A DNA stretch of 64,000 nt from Scilla litardierei (GCA_030789695.1 CM061141.1:323997938-324061937), one strand, 5' to 3'. Positions 47,109 to 58,337 are shown, counted from the stretch's first letter. Program-made: numbers and translations. Notes: a model not told the origin generated them from the letters alone.

Positions 47109-47888
47109 CTTGATCATTAATATGGAATCAGAAATTTAAAACTAGCAACGAATAGAATTGACCAACAGGACCAACAGATATCGGTCTATGTCAAGGCATT
47201 TCAAGAATAAAGAATATAAGCGATAATAAACACTAACTCTAACATCCATGGTGCATCAACAAATCTGACATAGCGGTTTCACAATTGAATTGTGTAAGCC
47301 ACATGGAGAGGGTGAGGAACTACATAAAGCAGCAGGTTTCAAAAAGAAAAAAGATAGAAGAATTAGGAAGAAAGAATAAAAATGAGAAGCTGAAATTGTG
47401 TAATAACCCAACTCTTCAACTCATTATTTAAAACAAAGTGTCTAAGAATGCAAATTTTTTGCTAATCAAAGTTCTTTTTAACCAGAACTGCAAGCGTGGA
47501 ATGGATTGTGGTTTCTTGGAAAATGACTTCTAGAAGATAGAGGTGGCATTATTACATGAAAGGGGCATGTCACTTGTCTCATCTCATGAGATGAGAAGAA
47601 GCTTAAAAGAGCCTACCCCACACACTTCCCTTTCTATAGAAGCAACACATTCTCAACCAAAGAGAGAAAGAAAAGAAAGAGGCAACGATAAGGAGATGAG
47701 AAAGCTAGAAGAAAAAGGAAAGCTCTTGAGGTCCGAGTTAAGAGTACGAATTTTCTCATTTCCATCATAATTAACTTTAGAGTAGAATTTTATCTAGCTT
47801 AGATAAGTGCTTTTGATGGGTTTTAAATTTTAATTTCAAGGAAAAAAATTAGAGATCCATGGGTTATTGAAAGAGGGAAAAAGGATTT
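47109..47888. other. Non-coding, with a short open frame
   Basis: An open frame at 47543-47770 (75 codons; first in-frame ATG near the middle) is rich in Glu, Lys and Arg and not recognised. Otherwise intron-like. Confidence 0.35.
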
Positions 47889-49581
47889 CGATAAGAACCA
47901 AAACCAAATCTGAATTTTTATTAATAAAACTCAAATAAAAGAGATAACTTGATCGCAATTACAGGGGCGATAACCCTCCCAAGACGCCAATTGAAGAGAA
48001 CGTCCGCACTCTCCCGAAGAACGAGTGATAATCTCCTCTCTACAATCAATTTTCTCTCAAAAATTTCATATTCCACCTCTTTAATCTCCCCCTTTATTTA
48101 TAATAAAACTCTCACTAATTAGGTCTTTAGTCAAAAGGACTAATTCATCCTCCATATTTGAAATATTGCCAAATAAAGTACTAATATTATTTACCCATTA
48201 AATGATACAATTCTCGCATTAAATCATTTTCAAATAAGATCACGTCCACGTTCGACGCATCGTCCACGTTCGACGCACCCACATTCGTTCATTACTCCGC
48301 CCCCAGAAAAAACACATGGTGTTCAATGTGGTGCATGACGTCCATGGGCGTTCTATAGGTTGATCGTTCCCTCTAAGATCGAATGAATAATCTTTCCTGC
48401 CATGATCAATGGGTCTGTTGGGTTCGCCAAGATGAGAGGAAGGTGATGATGGTGGTAGCAACGGTCCCAAATTCTGCCAGGCGAGCCATTGGCAAAACTC
48501 AAAATGAGGGGGCAAAGGCTCTCCGGGGGTTTGCACAAGTCGGGGGCGGCCCTCCTGGGGGCCGCTCAAGTTGGGGCAGCCCTCAGGGGGGTTGTCCGAC
48601 TAGGAGCGACACTTGGGGGGTCCACCGGCAACGAAGGGGCACGCCTGTCTTTGTCGACAGCGGATCTTCACCTATCGACGTCAACATCTTCATATCATAT
48701 CTACTCTGCCGTCCATCTTCTTCCCGAATCTGGTAGATTTGAGTTTGAGATCTTCAAATCTGTACTCGTGGCCTTCAGATCTAGGTCGTCGTTGTCATTG
48801 GGGCTCAGATCTAAAGCCGGATCTAGCTTGTCGGCCTCCAAAAATTTCGCATTTTTCCTTGCCTCCGTCGTTGCTTCCTCGGCCTCTTCTTCCTCGATGG
48901 CTTCCCTCAACTCCTGAAAGAGTTGTTTCCAATATTTCATTTCTTCCTTTTCCATTAAAGGTGTCGCATTTAGCCCTAGATCTGGGTTTTCGTCCAGAAT
49001 CTTTCCCTTTTGACCACGATGTGATTTGTTGTATGAGATATTTGATTTGATTGCTTGAGCCCCTCCATCAATTGTACGAGCCGTTGATTTGATTATATGA
49101 GCCCTTAGGTGGTTTGCATGATGGCCTCCAAATCCTTCTTCACGGATCTCCTCCCCTCCATTAAGATCGAACGGCTCAGATACCAACTGATAGGAACCAA
49201 AACCAAATCTGTATTTTTATTAATAAAACTGAAATAAAAGAGATAGCTTGATCGCAATTATAGGGGCGATCACCCTCCCAAGACGCCAATGGAAGAGGAC
49301 GTCTGCACTCTCCCGAACAACAAGGGGTAATCTTCCCTCTACAATCAATTTTTTATCAAAAATAGCATATTCCCCCCTTTAATCTCCCTCTTTATTTATA
49401 ATAAGACTCCCACTAATTAGGTGATTAGTCAAAAGGACAAATTCACCCTCCATATTTAAAATATTGCCAAATAAAGTTCTAATATTATTCTCCCATTAAA
49501 TAACACAATTCTCGTATTAAATCATTTTCAAATAAAATCGTATCCACGTTCGACGCACCGTCCACCTTCGACGCACCCACA
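47889..49581 (-). mobile_element. Small non-autonomous LTR retrotransposon (TRIM/LARD-like)
   Basis: Two direct LTRs of about 395 bp (47889-48283 and 49188-49581) start (t/c)gata(g/a)gaaccaaaaccaaatc and end acgcacccaca. On the minus strand the 5' LTR (49188-49581) is followed at once by GTTGGTATCTGAGCC, a near match to the Met-tRNA primer site. The interior is only about 904 bp. It has a 161-codon frame (49186-48701) with Glu-rich coiled-coil-like sequence and no RT, integrase or protease. No target duplication was found. It lies in intron 2 of the WD40 pseudogene. Confidence 0.85.
48701..49186 (-). CDS. Open frame inside the small LTR element
   Basis: 161 codons beginning close to the primer-binding site, the first in-frame residues being EPFDLNGGEEIREEGFGGHH; there is an acidic segment (EEMKYWKQLFQELREAIEEE) likely to be helical. 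By position it would be a gag-like leader protein, but no gag motif or zinc knuckle is visible. Its start is a non-ATG codon in the open frame; ATG codons occur further in. Confidence 0.35.
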   Translation of the reverse strand: MVSEPFDLNGGEEIREEGFGGHHANHLRAHIIKSTARTIDGGAQAIKSNISYNKSHRGQKGKILDENPDLGLNATPLMEKEEMKYWKQLFQELREAIEEEEAEEATTEARKNAKFLEADKLDPALDLSPNDNDDLDLKATSTDLKISNSNLPDSGRRWTAE

Positions 49582-51355
49582 TCTATATCAGATTCTTGCC
49601 AGATTCCAACGACTGAATAGTCATCGACGATGGTCATTATAGTCAGCCACCGCCCGTCGCTGCCACATGGTGAATTATAGATTACATTAGAACACTTGAT
49701 GATTTACTGTTATAGCCTTTTCGGTAGAATGGAGTTCTATAAAGCTGTAGTAGATGTTTCGAAATTTTTTTTAAAACCCCTTTTGACCATAAAAATTGTA
49801 AAAATCCAGAAAATCTCTAAAAATATTAGAATCCATTCTAAAGTACGATTTAAGTATTTTAGCATGGATTTAACACCATTAATGGCTAGACGTATGGTCG
49901 TAAAAATGAAATATCAGAGTTTAAGAATCTTCCTAATCATGACAAAAAATTCTATTTTGCTTTAGGAGCACGCAATAAGAGTTGAAGCATTGCGTGGAAC
50001 CATGCTTGGAATTGGGATTCATTACCGATGAATGATGAATGCATGTTCCATGGCTTATTTCGTGGTTTATGTATTTTTATTGTTATTTGCTAATACATGG
50101 TAAGTCATATCTTTCGAGATGATAATTCATGTGTTTAGATTTGCAAAGATTATATGCATCATGCATGTGAGCATCCCATGAAAGATGTCTTCTTGGTCTC
50201 AGATGTGTGATGTATGAATGGTAATATGATTTTCTCGTTAAAAGTAGGCAAAGGTGCATATGTAAGTGCAGTGGTTGGCTATTGGTTATGCATAGATATG
50301 AATGTTTGTGATATGCATTGGATACACAAGAATATTGGAAACTTTCATGTTATACACATGCATAATGCATGCTTCTAGTTAGAAAGACATGTTTACACTA
50401 AGAATTAGGTCATGTCGAATTCCCAATGTGGGTCCTCCATGATGGTTTTGTTCTGTGCAGGCATTCACAAAAGCAAAATGGGATGGTCCAAGCCACATAG
50501 AGTGTTAACTGTTTATCACATTCAGACATGGCTTGTCTAGTTTTACATTGTAAACATCATTAATTAGAACAATTGCTCCTTGATATACCATATTTATCTG
50601 GCATAAAGTACTTTTAACAGTTAGCTACATTGTAAACATCATTAATGAGAACAACTGCTCCTTGATATGCCATATTTATTTGGCATAAAGTACTTTTAAC
50701 AATAATTATTGTTGTTGTTGTTGTTGTTGTTGTTACATGCTTTATTTAAATTTCACTACCTTACATGCTTTATTCACTTATGAAGCATTAAGCTCGCCTA
50801 CCGTTTTTCAAATTTATATCGTCTAGGTGCTAGCTAGCTACTTTGAGAATCTCATAGTTAGAAGCTTATTTCGATCCAAAGATGGTAGGTTTTGGGTAGT
50901 TAGTCCAACATTTATTAGTTGGTTATCATAATATTTCTTTTAAGAATCAAATGATGGACTTCATGTATGACAGTTTGTGAATGACGACCGATGCACAAGG
51001 ATGTCTGAGATAAGTATAATATTGTTAATACATGCATGCATACGTACATAACTTGAAATAAAGTCTAGTGTTGTGCACTCTATCATGTTGAGACGCTTGA
51101 AATTTGATCCAATGCTGGATAAATTTTGCAATTTTCCCAACTATCATGGGCCCTTAACATTGTTATTCGTATTATGGTGTCGGGGCATCACCATTTGCAT
51201 ATAGCCCTCCAAACTATTCTTTATTGGTTTGTATAAGAGAACAATGGCTATCATATGTCATTGGATGAAAATCATCTTACAACGATCAAAAAAGTCAACC
51301 TTGACACCTTGATTGGACACCTTGACACCTTGATCAAAAAAGTCAAACTTCTTCT
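49582..51355. other. Non-coding, with an 82-bp tandem repeat and (TTG)n
   Basis: 'acattgtaaacatcattaat' at 50545 recurs at 50627; the 82-bp unit ends 'aaagtacttttaaca'. A (TTG)8 microsatellite follows at about 50709-50735. 49744-49990 resembles the end part of a gypsy LTR. No gene. Confidence 0.6.
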
Positions 51356-51490
51356 TCAATTTTTTAGGGTTTTCTTGGTTTAGGTCCGAAACCGAGTTCT
51401 ATGTCGTGTTTCGTACAGGCTCCGATCAAAACCGATACGAAACGGCCGAAACTCAACGGTTTTGGCTAAAACCTTAAATCTTGCATAAGA
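51356..51490. mobile_element. One-armed relative of the 42954 foldback element
   Basis: 'ccgaaaccgag…aaaccgatacgaaacggccg…cggttttggctaaaacctt' matches the right arm at about 43835-43950. No partner arm is recognisable to the left. Confidence 0.5.
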
Positions 51491-52457
51491 CTTGCGCTGG
51501 ATGTTTTTTAAAATGTCACAATGCATATCTTTCTTATTACAAATCAAGTATCGAGTTCCAATAATCAAATTGGGTATTATTTGCTTATAGCTACAATTCT
51601 AACTCTTAACTACAAGTTCACATTGTTCCAAATACAACGTTGGCTGTGTTTACTTACATACCTATATACATCAGTTTAGCATTTACAGATCGGTTCCATC
51701 TTTAAAAATAGATCTATATATTCACACCAGTGCATTGAATAAATAATTTTGATATGGGAGCCAATGAAGAGTACACATTTCCAGCTTAAATTGAGGAGTA
51801 GATGAGCCTGGATTTGGTACTTGTTTGAACTTATTCAATTCATTGGCAATCTAATGGATTCACTGGCAATCTTATGGATTCACTGAAGATAAAACTTAAA
51901 ACCCTATCAGTTTTACTCAATCTGGAGATATTCAATGATTTTGTAATTTTAATCGGTTTACTATAAATGTTTATACGTCTATTTACATGTAATCCATCAC
52001 CAAATGAACTAAATTCATGTATATTAACTAAACTTACATATAAGTCAGTATATCATCGAAATAATTCCACAGAAACTACTTCGAATCTTATGCTCGGCAT
52101 CTTATGTAAATCACTAAACTCGATATCGTCACCATAAAACTGTAAACATGGGGATGCAGCTCATCTGACATGTACATGAGCACGGCCTTTTAAAGTTTTG
52201 AGACAGTACTATATTCAAGCTGTGAATTAACTCGGGGTTTTAAGTGTAGTTTATTTTGTATACAACTTGCTGCGGTTGAACTTAACATATTGTCATTCAT
52301 CATACCAAGACTTGACAAGATCAGGCTGCTTAAATAGTTAATACATCTGCCTTGCTAAGATTGATAGATTTATAATTGCACCATAAAGTTTATAAAGTCA
52401 TAAACTATATGAAACTTTTAACAGAAATCAGACCCAGAATCTAATTTTTCCTTGTAC
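51491..52457. other. WD40 intron 2, distal part
   Basis: AT-rich, no gene seen. Confidence 0.5.
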
Positions 52458-52660
52458 CTGCTTGAATGTCCTAATGTCCCAAGCCCTGACAGTGGTATCC
52501 GAAAAGCAAGAGCAAATCACGTTCGGTGATGATGGAATCGAAACGAGATCTCGTGGATCGTCCCCCGATGCCCTTTACACTCCCCAAAGTACTGCCCAGT
52601 TACAGGTGAGTACAATTTGATATCGTTGGACAACAAAGACACAGCCAACGTCGATGTATC
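52458..52660 (-). pseudogene. WD40 (WDR89-like) exon 2, frameshifted
   Basis: Minus strand: acceptor 'aaaatgaatccag', 203 bases, donor 'gtacaagg'. The first part reads DTSTLAVSLLSNDIKLYSPV then TGQYFGECKGHRGTIHEISF; after a frameshift at about 52540 it continues SSPNVICSCFSDTTVRAWDI then RTFKQ. GH…WD spacing and RAWD identify a WD repeat; ND-x-KLYSPVTGQY-GECKGH is typical of plant WDR89-like proteins as I remember them. The phase from exon 1 is also off by one base. Confidence 0.85.
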
Positions 52661-52756
52661 CTGGATTCATTTTCGAAAGGTCGCAAATATAAAACAATGG
52701 CGTCATACTAAGCCAGAACACACATGGAAAATCTCCTCGATTGAATTGGGCGTTAC

Positions 52757-52889
52757 CTCGCGGCGATTTGGAAGACGTAGTCGTCGCAGAAATTGGATCG
52801 TGTTGTTGATGCCGAATGGATGCTGATGGAACGGTGGCGTCTATGGTTTCCATTTCCACCTCGGTCCTCATCTCCGTCTCGATTTCCAT
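52757..52889 (-). pseudogene. WD40 (WDR89-like) exon 1, frameshifted
   Basis: Minus strand from ATG at 52889. MEIETEMRTEVEMETIDATV reads on in the first frame; the family-like sequence then appears in the second (FGINNTIQF) and third (NFCDDYVFQIAA) frames, so two small deletions are likely. The exon ends at a 'gtaacg' donor; intron 1 is only 96 bases. Upstream on the minus strand is a plausible 5' UTR (to about 53000). There is no TATA at an obvious distance. Confidence 0.7.
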
Positions 52890-53497
52890 TAACGATGGTT
52901 TAGAGTTCCAGTGCAAGGGTTTTTGTGGGCTTAAGGCTCTGGCGAAAGTTCGGGCTGCGTTTTTGAAGTCTATTGGACATATTTGCAAAAAAAGCCGAAA
53001 CTAAAAAATAATTACAAAACTTTTCAGCCAAAACTCTCAGACGCACCCACTTCCCCCTCCGAAACCCAACAAAAAACATGAGACACCCCCCCTCAATTTC
53101 ACCCCCGTATACATCTTTAAAATTGGATTGGACTAAATACACCGAATGGAGAATGGAGGGAGGTGTATATAAGAGTTTGGGCCCAATTTACCCTTAAATA
53201 GAAGAGAGAGTTAGGGAAATGTCAATTTTGATTTGATAACATTTTTCTTTGCCAAAAAGAGACTATGCACCGATTGCCACCGGTGTATAGAACAATTTCC
53301 TTAAAATTCAACTCCACATCGTCAAAAATCACTGTGTCCACTCTGACACTCATCGAAGAAGCTCCTCGACAGCCGCATCTGCTATGATTTTACTTATTTC
53401 CCATCGTTCTTAAAGATTCCATTACTCTCTTTAAGGCAATATTATTATGAGAATTAGTTGAATTTTTTTGCATTGATTTGTTCGATGGTGTATATCA
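52890..53497. other. 5' flank of the WD40 pseudogene
   Basis: Contains the presumed 5' UTR and promoter side of the pseudogene. No other gene. Confidence 0.4.
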
Positions 53498-54431
53498 TCT
53501 ATTAAACATTTGACAGTGTTTTTTGAATACTAGGGCTACTAGGACAAGATAAAGAGTGGCTGAAATTTGATCTTGATAAATCAATGGTTGAGATTGGATT
53601 TTGTGAAAATTTTAGTGTGAAAACTTAAATTTGGGTGGGAAAAATGACTTGGGAATCAAAACTTTGAAATTAGAAATGTCTCGGGAAAAATTGTGCAGAT
53701 TAAATTTGGGAGTGAAGTGCCTTGAGAACCTACACTTTGAAATTAGAAGTGTCTTGAAAAGATCGTGGAGAAACATGATCCATTAAAATAAACAAAGTAA
53801 AAAATTATCGTAAAAAATTCAGCGGAACAACAAACTAGCGTAAAAAAACTTAAGTTAATACTGTTACCAAAAAATACACTGTGGTTTGTTGTTCTGCGCT
53901 GTAGGCGCCCGCGAAATTTTTTACTGCTAATTTGTTGTTCTGCGCCAACGGCACCCACGCCGAATTTGTTATTCCGCGTCAAAGTCGTCCGCGCCAAATT
54001 TGTTGTTCGACGTTGAATTTTTTGTTCCGGGCTGAAGACGCATGCGTAGAATTTGTTGTTCCACGACAAAGGCGCTCAAGCGTTGTTCCGAACCGAATTT
54101 GTTGTTCTGCACCGAGAGGGCCCGCGCCGAATTTTTTGTTCTACGCTTAATTTGTTGTTCCGCGCAGAAGGCGCCCGCGCAGAATTTGTTGTTTCGCGCC
54201 AAATTTGTTGTTCTGCGTTGAATTTGTTGTTCAACGCCGAAAGGTGCCTGCGCCGAATTTGTTGTTCTGCGTCAAAGACGCCTACGCCGAAGTTGCCCGT
54301 GCCGCTAAATATTTTTACCCTAATGTGTTGTTCTATTAAATTTTGGCTGTGAAAATAATTGTTTGGTGAACAAAGATTTCGCTGAGGGAAATCTTAAATG
54401 AACCGTGCCCGCAGGCACGTGTTATGACTAG
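53498..54431 (+). mobile_element. Non-autonomous Helitron with internal minisatellite
   Basis: The 3' end is clear: hairpin GTGCC-CGCA-GGCAC (54405-54418), nine bases, CTAG (54428-54431), then T. The likely 5' end is TCTATTAAACATTTGACAGT at 53498, preceded by A, which resembles the 5' end of the Helitron at 36171 (TCTATTATACAAATGAGGAC). 934 bp, no Rep/helicase. Between about 53885 and 54310 is a GC/T-rich minisatellite. The 5' end is less certain than the 3' end. Confidence 0.7.
53885..54310. repeat. Minisatellite inside Helitron
   Basis: About 14 degenerate copies of 'gccgaatttgttgttctgcg', separated by short GC-rich spacers ('cgccaaaggcgcccgc'), giving a mixed periodicity of about 21 and 42 bp. 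It stays open in frames on both strands (53932-54352 plus, 54202-53743 minus) because of the repeat period, not because of a gene. Confidence 0.8.
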
Positions 54432-55657
54432 TTCATATATATTTGATATGAAATTTAGGTCAATATAGAAAATTTACCTCAAAATTTCCATAAATATAAT
54501 GCTAATTGCGGTAAAGATAATATTTGAAATTTGGTAATAATTTTAGTATGAAACTAGTGCATGACATAATTATGAGATAAATATCATAAAATCAACGCAT
54601 AAATAATTTACCGCATAATAATATTGCAAATATATTATTAAGGCATAAGTAATTTGTGTGTGTGGGGGGGGGCATGATTATGATGGTGTTTGTATATGTT
54701 TAGAAGATAGACATCGTGCATATTTAATTTATTTGCATATTGTATGATTTAGTCACATTAAGGAGGCATGACTTGTATTTTATGTGGTCTTATATGACCG
54801 ATCCATCATCGTTATGTGCATCTCTCGCATGTGCAGATATGAATATTCATGGTGCTATTATTCTTAGTTTGTTTGCATTTTGTTGGTATGAAGAATATTA
54901 ATTTTACTATTACTTGCTTATATGCCGTTATTATTGGGATTGTAGATCACTCGTGCACATTCCAAGTGAGTTATAGATGAGGTGTGACTTATTATGTTGC
55001 AGTGGATGGGTTCACCTTATGTGTTTTGTTCAAGTGGATTAGGTTGGAGTAGCCATTAATTAATGTGTTGGCAAAGATATTAGGACCTGAGACCACCACA
55101 TTTTGTAGTCGTCACTGTAAGATGGCAATCATGCTTTAGCTTGTGGCAATCATTACGAGTCTACCTGTTTAGAGTCGTGCCATATATCATGGTGAGCGAC
55201 ATTCCACTTAGGATTAGTTCATAGTGTAGCTCTTGGGCCAAACATCTACCAAAAACCAGCATGTCGAGTTCAAGCTTTCATGGCTTCGAGAAACATTTTT
55301 ATTGAATTACTCGAAGAAGCCAAGGATGAGTTACTACAACATTATGCTCGTGCCTACATGCCCCGTATGATCGAAACATTATTGGTTCTATATCCAAATA
55401 GAGGTTTGATGCACCTACAATGGTTAATGAATCCGTTGAATTCTGAATTAGCTTCAAAGTACTCATAAGTGATGTTCTTATACACATGTACTTCGAGTTA
55501 ACAAAGATCGCATGTATGTAAACTCGAAAACTATATTTATGTGGCACATTGTTGTAGATTTACATTTTTTACTTAGTTACAATTTTGTTACATATATAAA
55601 AACCTTTGGTTACACATTCATATTTGTACGTCTGATCACGGGGAAGATTGCATATAG
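54432..55657. other. Non-coding; hypothetical short frame at 55280-55468
   Basis: About 54900-55150 resembles old gypsy LTR sequence. The frame at 55280 (ATG present; ASRNIFIELLEEAKDELLQH…) has 62 codons with no recognised domain. Confidence 0.3.
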
Positions 55658-56190
55658 TGTTGGATATTGAGCACCTTTAATGATGTTTTTATGATGATTA
55701 ACAAATGATTAGTCCTAATCTCATTCACTATGTGTGTATGAATCACAAAGTCAAAGAAATGAAGCCCTAAGTCAACAAAATTCAAAATTACTCAAATAAA
55801 GACCAAAAAATAGAATTTCGAGTCAAAAGCTTTGAAAGAAGATCAAGAGAGGTGTGGACGCTCAAACCGAGTCCAAAGAACCACTCTGAAGCTAAGGCAT
55901 GAAGATGAAGATATGCAAAGCATCATAGAAGCCAAATTTGGGTATGTTTGATGTACATTTTATCCATGCTCTTAAATCATTTGTAGGCCTTATGATTGGA
56001 GCAACACATACACCCAAAAGTTTTTAAAACTTACAAAATGATTTAAGAAAGTTTTAAAATTATTTTGAAATGATTTTATGAAGATTTCATGGCCCAAAAC
56101 CACTGTATCCATAAAAGAGTCGATTATTTTGAATGGGATAGGAGCTGTGCTCACTAGAATCCAAAAGAGTCAACGTTAGCCTTGTTAGGA
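55658..56190 (+). repeat. Sirevirus-like LTR, 5' part, cut by gap
   Basis: TGTTGGATATTGAGCACC with 'gatgattaacaaatgattag' shortly after is a typical Sirevirus LTR start and resembles the minus-strand start of the solo LTR at 46214. The sequence runs into the assembly gap, so the end and any internal region are unseen. Confidence 0.6.
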
Positions 56191-56690
56191 NNNNNNNNNN
56201 NNNNNNNNNNNNNNNNNNNNNNNNNNNNNNNNNNNNNNNNNNNNNNNNNNNNNNNNNNNNNNNNNNNNNNNNNNNNNNNNNNNNNNNNNNNNNNNNNNNN
56301 NNNNNNNNNNNNNNNNNNNNNNNNNNNNNNNNNNNNNNNNNNNNNNNNNNNNNNNNNNNNNNNNNNNNNNNNNNNNNNNNNNNNNNNNNNNNNNNNNNNN
56401 NNNNNNNNNNNNNNNNNNNNNNNNNNNNNNNNNNNNNNNNNNNNNNNNNNNNNNNNNNNNNNNNNNNNNNNNNNNNNNNNNNNNNNNNNNNNNNNNNNNN
56501 NNNNNNNNNNNNNNNNNNNNNNNNNNNNNNNNNNNNNNNNNNNNNNNNNNNNNNNNNNNNNNNNNNNNNNNNNNNNNNNNNNNNNNNNNNNNNNNNNNNN
56601 NNNNNNNNNNNNNNNNNNNNNNNNNNNNNNNNNNNNNNNNNNNNNNNNNNNNNNNNNNNNNNNNNNNNNNNNNNNNNNNNNNNNNNNNNN
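56191..56690. other. Assembly gap (500 N)
   Basis: Exactly 500 N, probably a placeholder of unknown true length. The rest of the LTR and the 5' exons of the neprosin-domain gene would lie here. Confidence 1.
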
Positions 56691-57471
56691 CTCCACCTGA
56701 TTACAGAGGTGACCTTAGCCCAAGAGTCTTTGTGGCCTTCAGGGTGAGTATATTTGCCAAAATGTTTTTCGGGTTTAAATATTTATATATGCAGTTTTAA
56801 AGATCGAATACGACATAGTGGCTTCTACTCGCAATGCATAGCCGATGAAACCATTACATGCTAAAACGTTGGCCCATGCAGAACAATTCGGGGGCAAGAG
56901 GATGCTATAACCTCGGCTGTGGGTTCATTCAAACAAACAATCGTATCGCAATAGATGACCCGGTTACCAATACCTCAACTTATGCTGGCACCCAAATGGC
57001 TTTAAGGTTCGCCATTGCCAAGGTAATACGAGTTTTTGCATGCAATCTAACCCCCATTACCCTCCCTTTTGACTGCATAATATGCTTCAGGATATGATTG
57101 CATCACACTGGAGAGTGTTCCTCGAGGGTGAAGAGTTGGGATACTACCCTGAAGAAGTCATGGAAGGATTCCTGGAGGGACACATCGTGCAGTTTGGAGG
57201 GATAGTCTATGTCGGCGGTCAGGGAGGTGGGCACACCAACTCACAGATGGCAAGCGGCCACTTTCCGAGTGAAGGCGAGGCGAGGTCCGGCAAGATATCG
57301 AACATATATAATCTGGACCTTACTGGAACCCCAATTGTAAATGATTTAAGCATCGAAGAGATTACAAATCCTCCCTGTTACGACCTGCAACTTTTGGGTC
57401 GTCAAGGCCCTTCTCGCGGATACGCTCTGTACTATGGTGGCCCTGGCGGCGGCGATCAGAATTGTGTTTGA
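56691..57471 (+). CDS. Neprosin-domain protein (DUF239), last three exons
   Basis: Exons 56691-56743 (PPDYRGDLSPRVFVAF, start lost in the gap), 56882-57022 (NNSGARGCYNLGCGFIQTNN through LRFAIAK) and 57091-57471 (DMIASHWRVFLEGEELGYYP to NCV, stop TGA), all joined in phase 0 with proper GT/AG sites. Order and motifs (GCYNLxCxGFIQ, GYYP, HTxxQMxSGHFP, NPPCYDLQL, YYGGPGG…NC) are those of the neprosin (PF03080) domain. Plant members are secreted; Nepenthes neprosin is a prolyl-cleaving glutamic endopeptidase. Where most relatives have WGGE(V), this one has FGGIV, so a conserved Glu is Ile; activity may be lost. No stop or frameshift, so it is probably a real gene, truncated only by the gap. Confidence 0.9.
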
Positions 57472-58100
57472 TGATATTCCCTTGCTTATTCCTGAAACAC
57501 ATCATGTTCATCTACCTACCAACCCAAAGTTGTCCTCTTTATATTTAATTTTAGGAAATTCAATAAACGTGTCCATCAATACACTATTTTTGAGCGCCTC
57601 TGCATGCCTTCGTCTTCCCCCTTTCAAACAGGCCGCGAAAGCCGATAATTTACTCAAACCTCACACAAATTTGAAATTCCTGTTATACCACGTAAACAAA
57701 CACTCGTGCTAAAATATGTTTCAAATTCCTGTTATAATCCGTATTTCTACCCGTTTCCCGCGCGTGCTTCGTCGCAACAAAACCCTAACTAGGATTTTTT
57801 TCGATTTTTTTTAATAGAAAGGCCATTTTCAAAAATTAATTGGATTTACTGATCGTTCTTCTTTCTTCACGTAAATCTGATTTATCATATGTGTAAACCA
57901 TCACTAATCGCATTTTTTGGATTAATTGATTATTATTTTTACGTTTAATAATTAGGAAGATCCTGCGTTCGATCTGCCGTTAGTTAGCTAACCTAATGGT
58001 GTATGACGTAGCCCAGTGGCCCAATAATTATGAAACAAAAATATTATCACATATCCCCAGCTTGATGTTGTGATGTCACATTATATTTCATACTATTAAC
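57472..58100. other. 3' flank of the neprosin-domain gene
   Basis: Presumed 3' UTR and spacer. A 92-codon frame at 57434-57712 overlaps the gene out of frame and is not supported. No other gene. Confidence 0.4.
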
Positions 58101-58337
58101 ACCTTATTTTCCTATGTCGTGGTCGTTCGTCAAGCCTTCCGGTCGATCGTTTGAATTGCTTAGACAATTATCGATCCTCTTAATTCCGAGGACGGAATTA
58201 TCTTAAGGAGGGTTGGATGTAACGGTCTGTATTTTTCAAACACTTCAAATACGTATTTTTCAACAATTTTAAAAATCTCTTTATACTGGTTAGTCAGGAG
58301 TTGTATATCAAAACTGATTTCAAAAATTCTTATACGT
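58101..58337 (+). repeat. Ty3-gypsy (Tekay/Del-like) 3' end and start of 3' LTR
   Basis: 'attccgaggacggaattat' + 'cttaaggagggttgga' followed by TGTAACGGTCTGTATTTTTC is the end of a Tekay/Del internal region, polypurine tract and LTR start (58217). It aligns with the LTR start at 63220 ('caaaactgatttcaaaaatt' in both). The LTR is cut at 58337 by a copia insertion; its remainder is not found on the far side. Confidence 0.6.

Noticed and set aside
48383..49050. Plus-strand frames of 117-145 codons
   Set aside because: They are opposite-strand shadows in the small LTR element, whose primer site places its sense strand on the minus strand.
47889..49586. Target duplication around the small LTR element
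   Set aside because: The flanks are GATTT and TCTAT, which do not match; none claimed.
53743..54352. Long open frames in the minisatellite as a repeat-protein gene
   Set aside because: Open in several frames on both strands because the period is a multiple of three in places; it lies inside a Helitron and has no start or promoter context.
56154..56700. Open frames across the gap
   Set aside because: They consist of N and carry no information.
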